A DNA stretch of 60,737 bases from Sphingopyxis sp. KK2 (lineage in GTDB: Bacteria > Pseudomonadota > Alphaproteobacteria > Sphingomonadales > Sphingomonadaceae). Positions 17,060-27,317 of this stretch are shown here, one piece after another; position 1 is the stretch's first letter; every line of letters begins with the position of its first letter. Both the position numbers and the translations under genes were made by a program. Below the pieces are notes generated by a model, which saw only the letters and a list, made by a program, of their open reading frames with translations, did no database searches and was not told the origin of the DNA. The stretch covers positions 1 to 60,737 of the forward strand of contig NZ_LYVN01000006.1 in assembly GCF_001990265.1 (NCBI RefSeq). The letters run 5' to 3'.

Positions 17060-19426
17060 ATGTCCAGGAAATTCGTCCATCTGCTCCTCGGCGGCGTTGC
17101 GGTCACGGCAGCCTGCCCGGTCTTTGCGCAGGACACGGCGACAGCCCCGGTCGCCGACGGCGATAGCGGCAGCGAGATCGTGGTGACGGCGCAAAAGCGC
17201 GCTGAAAATCTCCAGGATGTTCCCGTGTCGATCGCCGCTTTCTCGTCAGAGACACTTGCCGCGGCCAACATTGACGAGGTGGAAGAGCTTTCCGCGCTCA
17301 CGCCGAACTTCTCGGTCAACAAGGCGACCGCCAGCGCGGCGGTCCGGATCAATATCCGCGGCGTCGGCGCATCGGGCAATACCGCGACCGAGCCCAGCGT
17401 CGCGGTCTTCCTCGACGGCATCTATGTGCCGCGCGCGGGATCGACGATCGCAACCTTCCTCGACATCGACGGCGTCGAGGTACTGCGCGGGCCGCAGGGC
17501 ACGTTGTTCGGCCGCAACGCGAGCGTCGGCGCACTGTCGCTGCGGACCGCCCAGCCCGAATTCACCTTTTCGGGCGAAGTCACCGGCGAAGTTGGCAATG
17601 CCGATCGCTACCGCCTCGCGGGCCACGTCAACCTTCCCCTCAATGACAAGGTCGCCGTCCGCCTCGCGGCTGCCGGGAGCTGGTTCGACGGCTTCTGGTT
17701 CAACGAATATGACGGGATGCGTTACGGGCAGCAGGACGATGTCGCGCTTCGCGGCAGCGTGAAGGCCGAACTCGGCAATCTCGAATGGATCGTCAGGGCG
17801 GACTATACGAAGATCAGCGGCGACGGGGTCACCGACAGCGACTTCGACGCAAGCTCGGTATCGCCGACGCAGCTTGCGCAGTTGCGCACCATCCTTGGCG
17901 GTGACCTTCCCGATACGAATTTCAACGACCGCGTGATGAACTATGCCGTGACCGCCGATCTTGATGACCGGCAATGGGGCCTGTCGAGCGATGCGACGTT
18001 TTCGCTCGGCGACAGCAAGATCCGGCTCATCAACAGCTATCGCGACTGGCGCAACGACCAACTCGATGGCGATGTCATCTTCTTGCCGCTGCCGCTGCTC
18101 TCGCGCCAATCCTATTTCGATTCCAAGAGCCAGAACCACGAACTGCAATTCATCTCGCCGACCGAGCAATGGCTCGGCGGCAAGCTCGACCTCGTTGCCG
18201 GCCTCTATTATTTCGACGAAGAGTACCGGCTCGGTGAGGTCCTCAATCTCGGATCGCGTTTCTGCAATACGCTGCTCCCGGCGGGGGCCGCGCGAGACGG
18301 TTGCAACGCGTTCCAGACGACGACCGGCGGGGCGAATGCGACGACGCAGCGCATGGCGCAGAACACCACGAGCTACGCGGTTTACGGCCAGCTCAACTAT
18401 CGCCTCGCCGAACCGCTAACCCTCGTTCTCGGTGGGCGCTGGACGCATGAAGAGAAGAGCGGCAGCTTCGCCCAGTCGATCGCGACCCCCGTTGCCTCGA
18501 TCCTGCGCGCACCCGAAACGCTGACGCTGCCCGACCTCAGCGAGAGCCGCTTAACCTACCGGATCGGTCTCAACTTCAAGCCGACCGACGATGTGATGCT
18601 CTTCGGCAGCTATTCGACGGGCTACAAGTCGGGCGGTTATAACAGCGGCGGCGGCACACCGTCGCTCAGCACCTTCGACCAGGCGGGCAATCTCGTCTCG
18701 ACGCGGCGGGTCTTCGGCCGCGAGACGGTCGACAATTATGAAGTCGGCATCAAGTCTGAATGGCTGGACCGGGCGCTGACGGCGAATCTCACCTTCTATC
18801 GGATGGACATCAACGGCTATCAGGATCGCAGCTTCGACGGCGTCAGCTTCATCATCCGCAACGCCGGGTCATTGCGGCAGCAGGGTTTCGAATTCGACAC
18901 GGTGCTGCGTCCGTCGCGGAATTTCACCGTCAATGCCGCGCTCGCCTATCTCGACAGCGAGTTCACCAGCTTTCCCGGCGGGTCGCCGCTGCCGGGCCTG
19001 CCTGCCGGATCGGTGCAGGACCTCACCGGCACGCGCGCCAATTTCTCCCCGGCGTGGAGCGGGCAGGTCGGATTCAACTGGAAGGGAGATATCGGCAATT
19101 CGGGGATGAGCTGGAGCGCGAGCTCGAACGTCAACTTCGTCTCCGATTATCGCAACAGCCAGATTACCGACAACAACCCGCAGACGATCCAGGACGGCTA
19201 TGCGCTACTGAGCGCGCGGCTGACGCTCGCGGGTGTCGACGATCGCTGGTCGGTGGCGATCTTCGGCAATAATCTCACCAACGTCCAATATTCGACCGTC
19301 ATGTTCAACCAGACGCTCGCCGGCGCCTTCGGCCTCAACAATGGCGTATTCCCCGGTAGCACCGCCATTCGGCAAACGCACGCCAGCCCGCGAACCTATG
19401 GCGCGTCGCTGACGCTGCGCTTCTAA
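17060..19426 (+). CDS. TonB-dependent receptor 2
   Basis: 788 residues with a signal peptide (MSRKFVHLLLGGVAVTAACPVFA), a TonB-box-like EIVVTAQKR, the plug block VLRGPQGTLFGRNASVGALSL, and a barrel ending in SLTLRF. The ribosome site is AGGGAGAG before the ATG. It is of the aromatic/organic-substrate type common in sphingomonads. It lies 44 bases after the MFS gene and 66 bases before a Crp-type regulator, forming the end of the 12.9-20.3 kb module. Confidence 0.93.
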   Translation: MSRKFVHLLLGGVAVTAACPVFAQDTATAPVADGDSGSEIVVTAQKRAENLQDVPVSIAAFSSETLAAANIDEVEELSALTPNFSVNKATASAAVRINIRGVGASGNTATEPSVAVFLDGIYVPRAGSTIATFLDIDGVEVLRGPQGTLFGRNASVGALSLRTAQPEFTFSGEVTGEVGNADRYRLAGHVNLPLNDKVAVRLAAAGSWFDGFWFNEYDGMRYGQQDDVALRGSVKAELGNLEWIVRADYTKISGDGVTDSDFDASSVSPTQLAQLRTILGGDLPDTNFNDRVMNYAVTADLDDRQWGLSSDATFSLGDSKIRLINSYRDWRNDQLDGDVIFLPLPLLSRQSYFDSKSQNHELQFISPTEQWLGGKLDLVAGLYYFDEEYRLGEVLNLGSRFCNTLLPAGAARDGCNAFQTTTGGANATTQRMAQNTTSYAVYGQLNYRLAEPLTLVLGGRWTHEEKSGSFAQSIATPVASILRAPETLTLPDLSESRLTYRIGLNFKPTDDVMLFGSYSTGYKSGGYNSGGGTPSLSTFDQAGNLVSTRRVFGRETVDNYEVGIKSEWLDRALTANLTFYRMDINGYQDRSFDGVSFIIRNAGSLRQQGFEFDTVLRPSRNFTVNAALAYLDSEFTSFPGGSPLPGLPAGSVQDLTGTRANFSPAWSGQVGFNWKGDIGNSGMSWSASSNVNFVSDYRNSQITDNNPQTIQDGYALLSARLTLAGVDDRWSVAIFGNNLTNVQYSTVMFNQTLAGAFGLNNGVFPGSTAIRQTHASPRTYGASLTLRF

Positions 19427-19492
19427 CGCCAGTTGCTGTCCGGACTTACCCTCGCATGCGCCGAACATGTCGGCGTGTGCGAGGGGCATGGC

Positions 19493-20287
19493 ATGCTGTG
19501 GTTTCTCGACTTTGATGTTGTGGACCCATCCCGAGGCGATCTAGGATCGTCGGAGGAAGGTGGCGGGCCATTGCCGGAACAGGATGCGAAGCGTGCGCGG
19601 TCGGTTTTCGACCGGGTGAAGGGCGAGGACTGGTATCTTCGCTGCAGCGACCGGGCGCTGGAGGCCTTCGCGCGCGCGGGCTCGACGCGGCGGATGACGC
19701 ATGGCGAGATTCTCTCCCAGCGTGGCGACATGGTCGACGCTTTGGCGATCATCCTCGACGGCACTCTAGAGGTCAGCATAACGACTTTCGACGGTCGGCG
19801 TCATGTGCTGGGCTTCGTGGGACAGGGGCAACTCGTCAATCTTATCCCCATTCTCGACGATCAGGTCGCGATCCACGATTTCTACACGCACCAGCAGTGT
19901 GAGCTTTTCATCATTCCGAAGTCGGCGTTCATCGATGTCGTCGACAGCGAACCGGTTCTCGCACGCCATTTAATGCGCTTGCTGTGTCTGCGCTCCCGGG
20001 TCCTGTACGACCGGCTGGCGGACGCGTCGCTTTTGCCGCTCCGGTCGCGCTGCGCCCGCGCGATACTCTCGTTGCTTCCCGTCGCCGACGTGCAGCAGCC
20101 TCAGGCGGAACCAGTCCAGATACAGCTCGCGCAATGGGAACTGGCCGACATGGTCGGCGTGTCGCGGCAGACGCTCAACGCGGAGCTGCGGCGGCTGGAG
20201 AATCTCGGCGTAATCGAACGCAAATATTCGAACATCCGCGTCACGGATATGAGCGCGTTCATGGAGATTGCTGCTAGCGAATATTAA
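19493..20287 (+). CDS. Crp/Fnr family transcriptional regulator (third, distinct)
   Basis: 264 residues: a cyclic-nucleotide-binding-type sensor (ILSQRGDMVDALAIILDGTLEVSI and GFVGQGQLVNLIPIL) and a winged helix (QWELADMVGVSRQTLNAELRRLENLGVIERKYSNIRV). It is clearly different from the paralogous pair at 6.8 and 12.2 kb. The start at 19493 has GAGGGG upstream; the open frame extends to a TTG at 19433. It follows the TonB receptor closely and probably controls the module upstream. Confidence 0.88.
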   Translation: MLWFLDFDVVDPSRGDLGSSEEGGGPLPEQDAKRARSVFDRVKGEDWYLRCSDRALEAFARAGSTRRMTHGEILSQRGDMVDALAIILDGTLEVSITTFDGRRHVLGFVGQGQLVNLIPILDDQVAIHDFYTHQQCELFIIPKSAFIDVVDSEPVLARHLMRLLCLRSRVLYDRLADASLLPLRSRCARAILSLLPVADVQQPQAEPVQIQLAQWELADMVGVSRQTLNAELRRLENLGVIERKYSNIRVTDMSAFMEIAASEY

Positions 20288-20372
20288 CGACCGATGCCCA
20301 AGAAGGCGGGGTGCAATCATCCGCTTTATCCAGTTGGCGTCCCAAAAGCTGCCAGACCGCAATCGGCCAGAG

Positions 20373-22460
20373 CTAGCCGCCCGCCTTCTTCTGAGCGCGA
20401 AAGACATGGAGCAGCGGTTCGGTATAGCCATTTGGCTGCCTGCTACCCTCGAAAACCAGGGCCTGTGCCGCCCTATAAGCGAGGCTCTTGTCGGCATGTT
20501 CCGTCATCGGCTGATAAAGCGGATCGTCTGCATTCTGCGCGTCGACCTTCGCCGCCATATGCTCGAATGCGGCGTCCACTTCCTCCACGGTGCAGACGCC
20601 ATGGTGCAGCCAGTTGGCCATATGTTGGGAACTGATCCGCAGCGTCGCGCGGTCCTCCATCAAGCCGACGTCGTGGATATCGGGCACTTTGGAACACCCG
20701 ACGCCCTGGTCGATCCAGCGGACGACGTAGCCCAGTATACCCTGTGCATTATTCTCGAGCTCTTCACGAACATCCTCCGGCGACCAGTTCCGCCAAGCGG
20801 CCACCGGGATGGTCAGCAGGTCGTCGAGACCGTCGATCGGTTCCGCCGCCCGTTCTTTCTGGCGAGCGAACACATCGACTCGGTGGTAGTGCGTGGCATG
20901 GAGCGTCGCGGCCGTAGGTGAAGGCACCCAGGCGGTGTTGGCGCCCGTCCTCGGATGGCCGATCTTCTGGTCGAGCATGTCGGCCATCCGGTCGGGTGCA
21001 GCCCACATACCCTTGCCGATCTGGGCTTTGCCCGAGAGGCCGCAAGCAAGCCCGATCTGGACATTGCGGTTCTCATAAGCCTGAATCCAAGCCGATGTCT
21101 TCATGTCGCCCTTGCGGATCATAGGGCCCGCCAGCATCGACGTATGTATCTCGTCGCCGGTGCGGTCGAGGAAGCCGGTGTTGATGAAGACGATGCGGTC
21201 TTTCACGGCGTGGATGCAGGCGGCAAGATTGGCGCTGGTGCGGCGCTCTTCGTCCATCACCCCGACCTTGATCGTGTGGCGGGTAAGCCCGAGCAGATCC
21301 TCGATCGCATCGAATAGCCGGTTTGTGAAACCGGTCTCGTCAGGCCCATGCATCTTGGGTTTGACGATATAGACGCAGCCGGCGCGGCTGTTGCCGGCAT
21401 CGCGTGCCAGATCGTGCATCGCGATCAGGCTGGTGACGATGCCGTCGAGAATGCCCTCGGGTGCTTCGTTTCCGTCCGGCAGCAGGACCGCCGGCGTCGT
21501 CATCAGATGGCCGACATTGCGTACGAACAGCAGGCTCCTGCCCGGCAGCACGACGTCCTCGCCGTCTGGCGCCGTATAGATACGGTCGGGATTGAGCGCG
21601 CGGGTCATGAGCGTGCCATTCTTCTCGAACGAATCGGTGAGGTCGCCCTGCATCAGGCCGAGCCAATTCGCATAAGCTGCAACCTTGTCCTCGGCATCGA
21701 CGGCAGCGACCGAATCTTCCAAGTCGCAGATCGCCGTTAGCGCCGATTCGAGGATGACATCGGCTATTCCGGCCGGATCCGTCTCACCAATCGGATGCGC
21801 GCGGTCGAAGACGACCTCGATATGCAGGCCGTTGTGGCGGAACAACCGGCCCTTTTCGCTGCGACCGACATATTGACCGGGGTCGGCCAGAACGATTTCT
21901 TCGCTTGCCAGATCGGCCCAACTGCCGCCGGCGAGAGGGATGGCGTTGTCGAGGAATGCCTTTGCCCAGGCGACCACCCGCGCCCCGCGCGCCGCGTCAT
22001 AGTTTTGGCCGGCAGGGGCTCCGGGGATGGCGTCCGTTCCATAGAGGGCATCGTAAAGGCTGCCCCAACGCGCATTGGCGGCATTGAGCAAGAAGCGGGC
22101 GTTGAGAATCGGGACGACCAGTTGCGGGCCGGCCAGGCGTGCGACCTCATCGTCGACAGCGGTGCTGCCGATGGTGAAGGGCGCGGGTTCGGGAACGAGA
22201 TAGCCGATCTCGGTCAGAAAATGGCGATAGGCTCCGATTTCGAATTCCGCGCCCGCCCTGTCCTTGTGCCAGCCATCGATCTGCGCCTGCAGTTCGTCAC
22301 GGCGAATCAGGAGCTGCGCATTCTCCGGTGCGAAGCGGGTGAAGATTGAGGCGACGCCGGCCCAGAAGGGCTGCGGCTCGATACCCGTGCCCGGCAGTGC
22401 GCGCTCTTCAATGAAATGCGCCAGTACTGGCGAGATCCGTAGCCCGGCTTTCTCGATCAT
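20373..22460 (-). CDS. glcB: Malate synthase G
   Basis: 695 residues, close to the length of GlcB. It shows the family blocks [67 protein letters not shown] and [24 protein letters not shown]. It condenses glyoxylate with acetyl-CoA to malate. No isocitrate lyase gene is nearby, so the glyoxylate probably comes from another source. In this island the obvious one is ether cleavage of an aryloxyacetate by the CadAB-like oxygenase. It is divergent from a LysR gene, probably its regulator. Confidence 0.95.
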   Translation of the reverse strand: MIEKAGLRISPVLAHFIEERALPGTGIEPQPFWAGVASIFTRFAPENAQLLIRRDELQAQIDGWHKDRAGAEFEIGAYRHFLTEIGYLVPEPAPFTIGSTAVDDEVARLAGPQLVVPILNARFLLNAANARWGSLYDALYGTDAIPGAPAGQNYDAARGARVVAWAKAFLDNAIPLAGGSWADLASEEIVLADPGQYVGRSEKGRLFRHNGLHIEVVFDRAHPIGETDPAGIADVILESALTAICDLEDSVAAVDAEDKVAAYANWLGLMQGDLTDSFEKNGTLMTRALNPDRIYTAPDGEDVVLPGRSLLFVRNVGHLMTTPAVLLPDGNEAPEGILDGIVTSLIAMHDLARDAGNSRAGCVYIVKPKMHGPDETGFTNRLFDAIEDLLGLTRHTIKVGVMDEERRTSANLAACIHAVKDRIVFINTGFLDRTGDEIHTSMLAGPMIRKGDMKTSAWIQAYENRNVQIGLACGLSGKAQIGKGMWAAPDRMADMLDQKIGHPRTGANTAWVPSPTAATLHATHYHRVDVFARQKERAAEPIDGLDDLLTIPVAAWRNWSPEDVREELENNAQGILGYVVRWIDQGVGCSKVPDIHDVGLMEDRATLRISSQHMANWLHHGVCTVEEVDAAFEHMAAKVDAQNADDPLYQPMTEHADKSLAYRAAQALVFEGSRQPNGYTEPLLHVFRAQKKAGG

Positions 22461-22525
22461 GGTCTTCGTCCTCTCGTTGCCATACGGACATAGACCCGGA
22501 TCGATCCTTTCGGTAGAGAAGCAAT

Positions 22526-23455
22526 ATGAATGTCACTCATTCTCTAGATGAACGAATGATAGGCAACGAATATCGACTGTTCGCTGCCGTGGTCGACGCC
22601 GCAAGCCTCGCGGGGGCCGGCCGAGCGCTCGGGATATCGCCCTCGATGGTGTCGAAGCGTCTCGCGGCACTCGAGGAGCGGCTCGGGACGAGGCTGGTGA
22701 ACCGGACGACGCGGCGTCTCTCACTTACCGAACGCGGCGCCCGCTTCCATGACGAGGTGACGGCAATCCTGGCCTCCATGCGCGAGGCCGAGCGGCGTGT
22801 GTCGGACCGCACCGACCATCCGTCCGGTCCGCTGCGGCTTTCGCTCCCGACTTCGTTCGGGCGCCTGCACGTGGTCCCTCATTTGAAGGCATTCCTCGAT
22901 ACCTGGCCCGATATCGAACTGACGCTCGACATGTCGGACGGGCTCAGGGACCTCTTCGCAGAGCGGATCGATGTCGCCATCCGGATCACCGCCGCGATCA
23001 CATCGGGCTTGACGGCGCACCACCTCGCGCCCAGCCGCCGTCTGCTATGCGCGGCACCATCATATCTGGAAGCATATGGCGCGCCGCGCTCGATTGCGGA
23101 TCTCGGACACCACCGCTTGCTCGCGGCGACCGGGCAATTGCCCTGGCAGCTTGACGGCCCGTCGGGGCCGCGGATCGTCCGCGGCAGAAGCGCCGTGAAC
23201 ACCAATTCGAGCGAGGCGGTGCGCGAGCTCGCCCTCGCCGGCGTCGGTATCGCGCTGCGGTCGATCTGGGACGTCGGCACGGAACTTCGCGAACGAGAAC
23301 TGATTCCGGTTTTGCCCGCCTATCAGGGCTCGCTCGAGACGGGCATCTATGCGGTCTATCCGGCCGGAGCACCGCCCACGGCGGCCGCCCGGGCGTGTAT
23401 CGAGTTTCTGGAAGCGCTCTTCGCCCGGATGGAGTGGGCGGCAGGTGGAGGCTGA
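22526..23455 (+). CDS. LysR family transcriptional regulator (next to glcB)
   Basis: 309 residues: an N-terminal winged HTH ([50 protein letters not shown] is the expected pattern, about residues 18-65) and a periplasmic-binding-like effector domain. It is of the group with short DNA-binding wing phrases such as [12 protein letters not shown]. The start ATG at 22526 is used; an ATG ten codons later is equally plausible. It faces glcB across a 65-bp region and is likely to control it. Confidence 0.87.
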   Translation: MNVTHSLDERMIGNEYRLFAAVVDAASLAGAGRALGISPSMVSKRLAALEERLGTRLVNRTTRRLSLTERGARFHDEVTAILASMREAERRVSDRTDHPSGPLRLSLPTSFGRLHVVPHLKAFLDTWPDIELTLDMSDGLRDLFAERIDVAIRITAAITSGLTAHHLAPSRRLLCAAPSYLEAYGAPRSIADLGHHRLLAATGQLPWQLDGPSGPRIVRGRSAVNTNSSEAVRELALAGVGIALRSIWDVGTELRERELIPVLPAYQGSLETGIYAVYPAGAPPTAAARACIEFLEALFARMEWAAGGG

Positions 23456-23500
23456 AACGATCGCCTCGGTATCGGGCGGGTGCTGCCGTGCCCGCTGCAA

Positions 23501-24940
23501 TCAAACGTTGGCGACCACGACGGCGCGTGGATTGATATAGTTGTCGAGCGCCTCGGGGCCTCCCTCGGTACCATATCCGGAATCCTTGATACCGCCGAAA
23601 GGCAGTTCGGCGGTTGGCGTCGCCGGACTATTGACCCACAGCATCCCGACCTCGACCCGGCGAGCAAGAATATCCGCAGTTGCGAGGGATTTCGTGAAGG
23701 CGTAGCCGGCAAGGCCGAAGGAAAGGCGATTGGCTTCGAGGATCGCTTCCTCCAGACGATCGAAGCTGCGGATACCGGCGACAGGCCCGAAGGGCTCGTC
23801 ATTGAAAAGACGGGCCTCGAGCGGCACATCGCTCAGCACCGTCGGCGCCCAGAAATTGCCAACGTCGCCGACCCGATTGCCGCCGGTGAGGAGCGTGGCG
23901 CCCTTCTCGATCGCATCCTGCTGGAACTCGGCCATCGCGGCCAACCGACGCGAATTGGCAAGTGGCCCGATCTGCGTACCGTCCGCAAAGCCATCTCCGA
24001 CCCTGAGGTCGCGAGCGGCGGCCGCCAGCGCGTCCGCAAACGCATGCTTGATGCTCGAATGAACGAGAAAACGAGTCGGAGCGATGCACACCTGCCCGGC
24101 ATTGCGAAACTTCGAGGCGCTCAGGCTTTTCACCGCGAGCCCGATATCGGCATCCTCGCAGACGATGGCCGGCGCATGACCGCCAAGTTCCATCGACACG
24201 CGCTTCATATGTTTGCCGGCTAGGCTCGCAAGCAGCTTGCCGACCGGCGTCGAACCCGTGAAGGTGATCTTGCGAATGATCGGGCTCGAAATCAGATAAT
24301 TCGAAATCTCCGCCGGATCGCCGAACACGAGATTGAGCACGCCATCGGGAAGACCGGCATCCTGAAATGCCCGGATCAGTTCGGCGGGGCTTGCGGGCGT
24401 CTCTTCGGGCGCCTTCACGATCATCGAGCAGCCAGCCGCAAGAGCCGCCGAAATCTTGCGCACCACCTGATTGATCGGGAAGTTCCACGGCGTAAATGCC
24501 GCCACCGGCCCAACCGCGTCCTTGATCACCATCTGGCGGATCGCGATGTCCGTTCTGTGCGGGACAAGCCGGCCGTACAGGCGAAAGCCTTCTTCGGCGA
24601 ACCACTCGATGATGTCACCGGCGGCCATTGCTTCGATCTTGGCCTCGTGCAGCGGTTTGCCCTGCTCCTGCGTGAGAAGTCGCGCGATCTCGTCGGCGCG
24701 TTCGCGCATGAGGCCGGCAGCTCTGCGCATGATCTTGCTGCGCTCAGCGGGGGTGAGGTCCCGCCAGATTTCGAAGCCGCGTTGGGCAGCATCGAGTGCG
24801 CGGTCGAGATCGGCGCGTCCGCAGTGAGCGACGCGGCCGATTTCCAGTCCCGTCGCCGGATTTTGCACCGCCAGCGAACGGCCATCGGCTGCATCCTGCC
24901 AACGGCCGCCGATAAACAGCCGGGTGTCCGGATAGGTCAT
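23501..24940 (-). CDS. NAD(P)-dependent succinate-semialdehyde-type dehydrogenase
   Basis: 479 residues of the aldehyde dehydrogenase superfamily. It has the [21 protein letters not shown] stretch, [11 protein letters not shown], the catalytic Glu in MELGGHAP, and the catalytic Cys in [12 protein letters not shown]. The pattern fits the NAD-dependent succinate-semialdehyde dehydrogenase group. The ATG at 24940 is preferred because GGAG lies about 7 bases upstream. It lies downstream of, and on the same strand as, the broken Rieske oxygenase and the tfdE/tfdC/tfdF genes. A role in oxidising the aldehyde released from an aryloxyalkanoate side chain is possible but unproved. Confidence 0.85.
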   Translation of the reverse strand: MTYPDTRLFIGGRWQDAADGRSLAVQNPATGLEIGRVAHCGRADLDRALDAAQRGFEIWRDLTPAERSKIMRRAAGLMRERADEIARLLTQEQGKPLHEAKIEAMAAGDIIEWFAEEGFRLYGRLVPHRTDIAIRQMVIKDAVGPVAAFTPWNFPINQVVRKISAALAAGCSMIVKAPEETPASPAELIRAFQDAGLPDGVLNLVFGDPAEISNYLISSPIIRKITFTGSTPVGKLLASLAGKHMKRVSMELGGHAPAIVCEDADIGLAVKSLSASKFRNAGQVCIAPTRFLVHSSIKHAFADALAAAARDLRVGDGFADGTQIGPLANSRRLAAMAEFQQDAIEKGATLLTGGNRVGDVGNFWAPTVLSDVPLEARLFNDEPFGPVAGIRSFDRLEEAILEANRLSFGLAGYAFTKSLATADILARRVEVGMLWVNSPATPTAELPFGGIKDSGYGTEGGPEALDNYINPRAVVVANV

Positions 24941-25199
24941 TGACAGCTCCAAATAAGGTCTTGAGGGCCGCGCGATCGTTGCCGCAAGCGCGCGGGGGAC
25001 GCGGTGGAAGGGGCGGCATCGTCACAAGTTCGCCGATCCTTCGGGCTTCGCGAAAGTCCGCAGCTATACGGCCCACGCGTCGCCGGGTCGAACGAAGCGG
25101 GAGCAGAAACGGGATCGCTTCTACCCCCGCCATGCAGCCCGTCCTGCGGACAAGATGCGACGATAGCTTTGCTTCGGACCGCGCGCGGACCGCGTCAGG

Positions 25200-26531
25200 C
25201 TAGGCCGGCTGCGATTCCTTGTTGCTCGCGGTGGCCGGTGCCTCCTTCTTCTTCAGCGGGACATGCTCTGGAACAAAATCCTTCCAAGTCTTGCCTTCGG
25301 GGACGAGGAAATGAGTTCCTGCAATCGTCATCGGATTGCTGTAAAGTGCCGATGGTTCCTCGCCGTTGGCGATGGCATCGGCGAGCCGCAGAAAGACGCG
25401 GTAGAGACGCGCGACACCGATGTCGGCGGGTGCCAGAATCTCCTTCGAGCGATCGCGGATCGCGCCCGAGGAGGAGAGGATCACGACATCTTCGGGAACG
25501 AGCGGCGGGATTCCGGTCCACGCCCCATTCTTCATCGCCTCGCGATCCTGACGGTAATTGTTCATCCGGTTCGGCTTGTCGGGAAGGAACCAGGTGTCGG
25601 GATGTGTTCCCATTTGGATCAGCAGTTCTTCGGTCAGGTTTCCGTCGCGAAGGATGGCGGAGCGCGTCGGTTCGAGACCGAGTTGCTTCTCTTCGTCCCA
25701 CCAGACGAAATAGTGCAGGGTGCGCGTATCGGTCATCGGCACAATGATGCCGAGAAAATTGCCGTTGGCGTTGTGATAGTGGAACGGCGCAACGAAAGTC
25801 GCGAGCCGCACTTCATCGACCGTACCGCCGTCTTCGGTCGGCACTGCGCGCGTCGCGGCGTAATAGAGCCCGAAATCGGTTTCCTGGACCTCGATTTTAG
25901 GGGCCGCGACCGCTCCGGCATTCTTCACGGCGACCGCTACCACCGTATCCGAATCCCTCGCGAAGATATCCTTGTGCAGGATCGTCAGGTGCGAACTGTC
26001 AACGAGCGCTTCACCGAGCTGAACGAAATTGCATTCGTCGACGACGAAGGCCACGGCCAACCGATTTTCGGCAGGAACATCGAAATAGGGCCAATGCGGG
26101 AAGGGCGGCTCGAGCTCCGCGGGCCCCATATACATCCAGATCATGCCGCCTTCCTCACGAACGGGATAGGATTTGGCGCGGAATTTTTCCTTGAAGCGCG
26201 GGTCGAGGACGTTGGGCGTTTCCATGATCGTACCGTCGACCGCGAATTTCCAGCCGTGGAAGAGGCAGCGGATGCCGCAGCCTTCGACGCGGCCAAGCAC
26301 GAGGCTGGCGCCGCGGTGACAGCATTGCTCGTCGAGAATTCCGACAACGCCATCGGTGTTGCGGAACGCTGCGAAGGTCTCACCCATGATCTCCAGCCTG
26401 CGAGGCGGACCATCGGGTTCGCTCAGCTACTCGCTCAGCAGGACCGGAATCCAGAACCGGCGCAGCGCTTCGCCCATCGGCGTGCCGCGGCCGGTCTGGC
26501 ACATCTTCATATTGTCGGCGTGGGACAACAT
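25200..26531 (-). pseudogene. Rieske aromatic ring-hydroxylating oxygenase, interrupted by an in-frame TAG
   Basis: Read from the ATG at 26531 (good ribosome site AGGAGAATCCT), the protein begins MLSHADNMKMCQTGRGTPMG and LRRFWIPVLLSE, the standard N-terminus of phthalate-4,5-dioxygenase-like oxygenases. It then hits TAG at 26429-26427 (codon 35). Past the stop it continues in the same frame with LSEPDGPPRRLEIMGE and an intact remainder. That remainder includes the Rieske ligands (CCHRG and CLFHGW) and the mononuclear iron region (DSSHLTILH). No frameshift is needed, only one base change (CAG or GAG to TAG). Restart at the ATG at 26387 would yield a 395-residue product lacking the first 48 residues. 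Probably a recent pseudogene, or a sequencing error. Confidence 0.82.
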
Positions 26532-26582
26532 AGGATTCTCCTATTCGCTTGATTTCTGGAGGGGCGTTTTCGGGCGCAGCAT

Positions 26583-27305
26583 TCAGTCTCTCTCTTTCGC
26601 TTCTCCGACGAGCAGCACCTCTTCGACGATTTCTAGGGCAGCCCGCGCATTTTGCGCGAGCGAAGGGTCGTCGCTTCCGATGTCTGCTAGAAAGCCGTGA
26701 CCGGAGCCGGGAAATAGGTGGAGCCCGAAGTCAGGTGTGCGCTCGGCAATCTCCGTCAGCCGAAGGAAATTCTCGGGTGACTGCGATTGGTCCTGATCGC
26801 CGAACAGGGCAACATGACGGTGCGGCAAGCCCTCGAGATAGTCGAACGGCACGGGTAGCGGGTCGTCGTTCGCCAGCCCTTGCGGAAATCCATAGAGGCT
26901 TACCAGGCTCACCGGAATCCCGCGCCGGGCGAGTTCGAACACGTAAAGACCGCCGAGGCAAAAGCCGGCAACGCCGGTGATGCGCTGCTCGCCTATGAAA
27001 TGCGCGAAGGCATCGACATAAGCGCGATCACGGACGCGGTGCCGACGCGCGAACGCCGCCTCGCGGGTAACCTCCGGCAAAGGGCCCAGCTCGTGGAAAG
27101 GGTCCATCAAATGCACGAATGCGCCGCGCTCGGCCATGTGCGTCGCCAATTGCTGGTAGAAGGGGCCGGCCCCGTAGATGTCCGGCAAAATGGCGATCCG
27201 GACCCTTTCTCCTTCGTCGCCGAACGCGAGGCTCGGCAGACCATCGTTCATCGCAACATATTCACCCGGCGGCGGCAACGCCGCCGATGCTTGGCCATGG
27301 CACAT
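26583..27305 (-). CDS. tfdE: Dienelactone hydrolase (TfdE-like)
   Basis: 240 residues of the alpha/beta hydrolase fold with the dienelactone hydrolase triad: Cys116 in GFCLGG, Asp172 in GDQD, and His203 in GSGHGF. It would hydrolyse the dienelactone made by chloromuconate cycloisomerisation to maleylacetate. The gene begins 12 bases after the chlorocatechol dioxygenase stop, so the two are one transcript with the maleylacetate reductase further upstream. The symbol rests on this context and the family, since sequence divergence from plasmid-type TfdE could not be measured. Confidence 0.87.
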   Translation of the reverse strand: MCHGQASAALPPPGEYVAMNDGLPSLAFGDEGERVRIAILPDIYGAGPFYQQLATHMAERGAFVHLMDPFHELGPLPEVTREAAFARRHRVRDRAYVDAFAHFIGEQRITGVAGFCLGGLYVFELARRGIPVSLVSLYGFPQGLANDDPLPVPFDYLEGLPHRHVALFGDQDQSQSPENFLRLTEIAERTPDFGLHLFPGSGHGFLADIGSDDPSLAQNARAALEIVEEVLLVGEAKERD

Positions 27306-27317
27306 GATCCGCGCCCG

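Noticed and set aside
26427..26429. TAG read through as a special amino acid or suppressed stop
   Set aside because: No recoding signal, pyrrolysine gene or related context is seen; a simple nonsense mutation or sequencing error is more likely.
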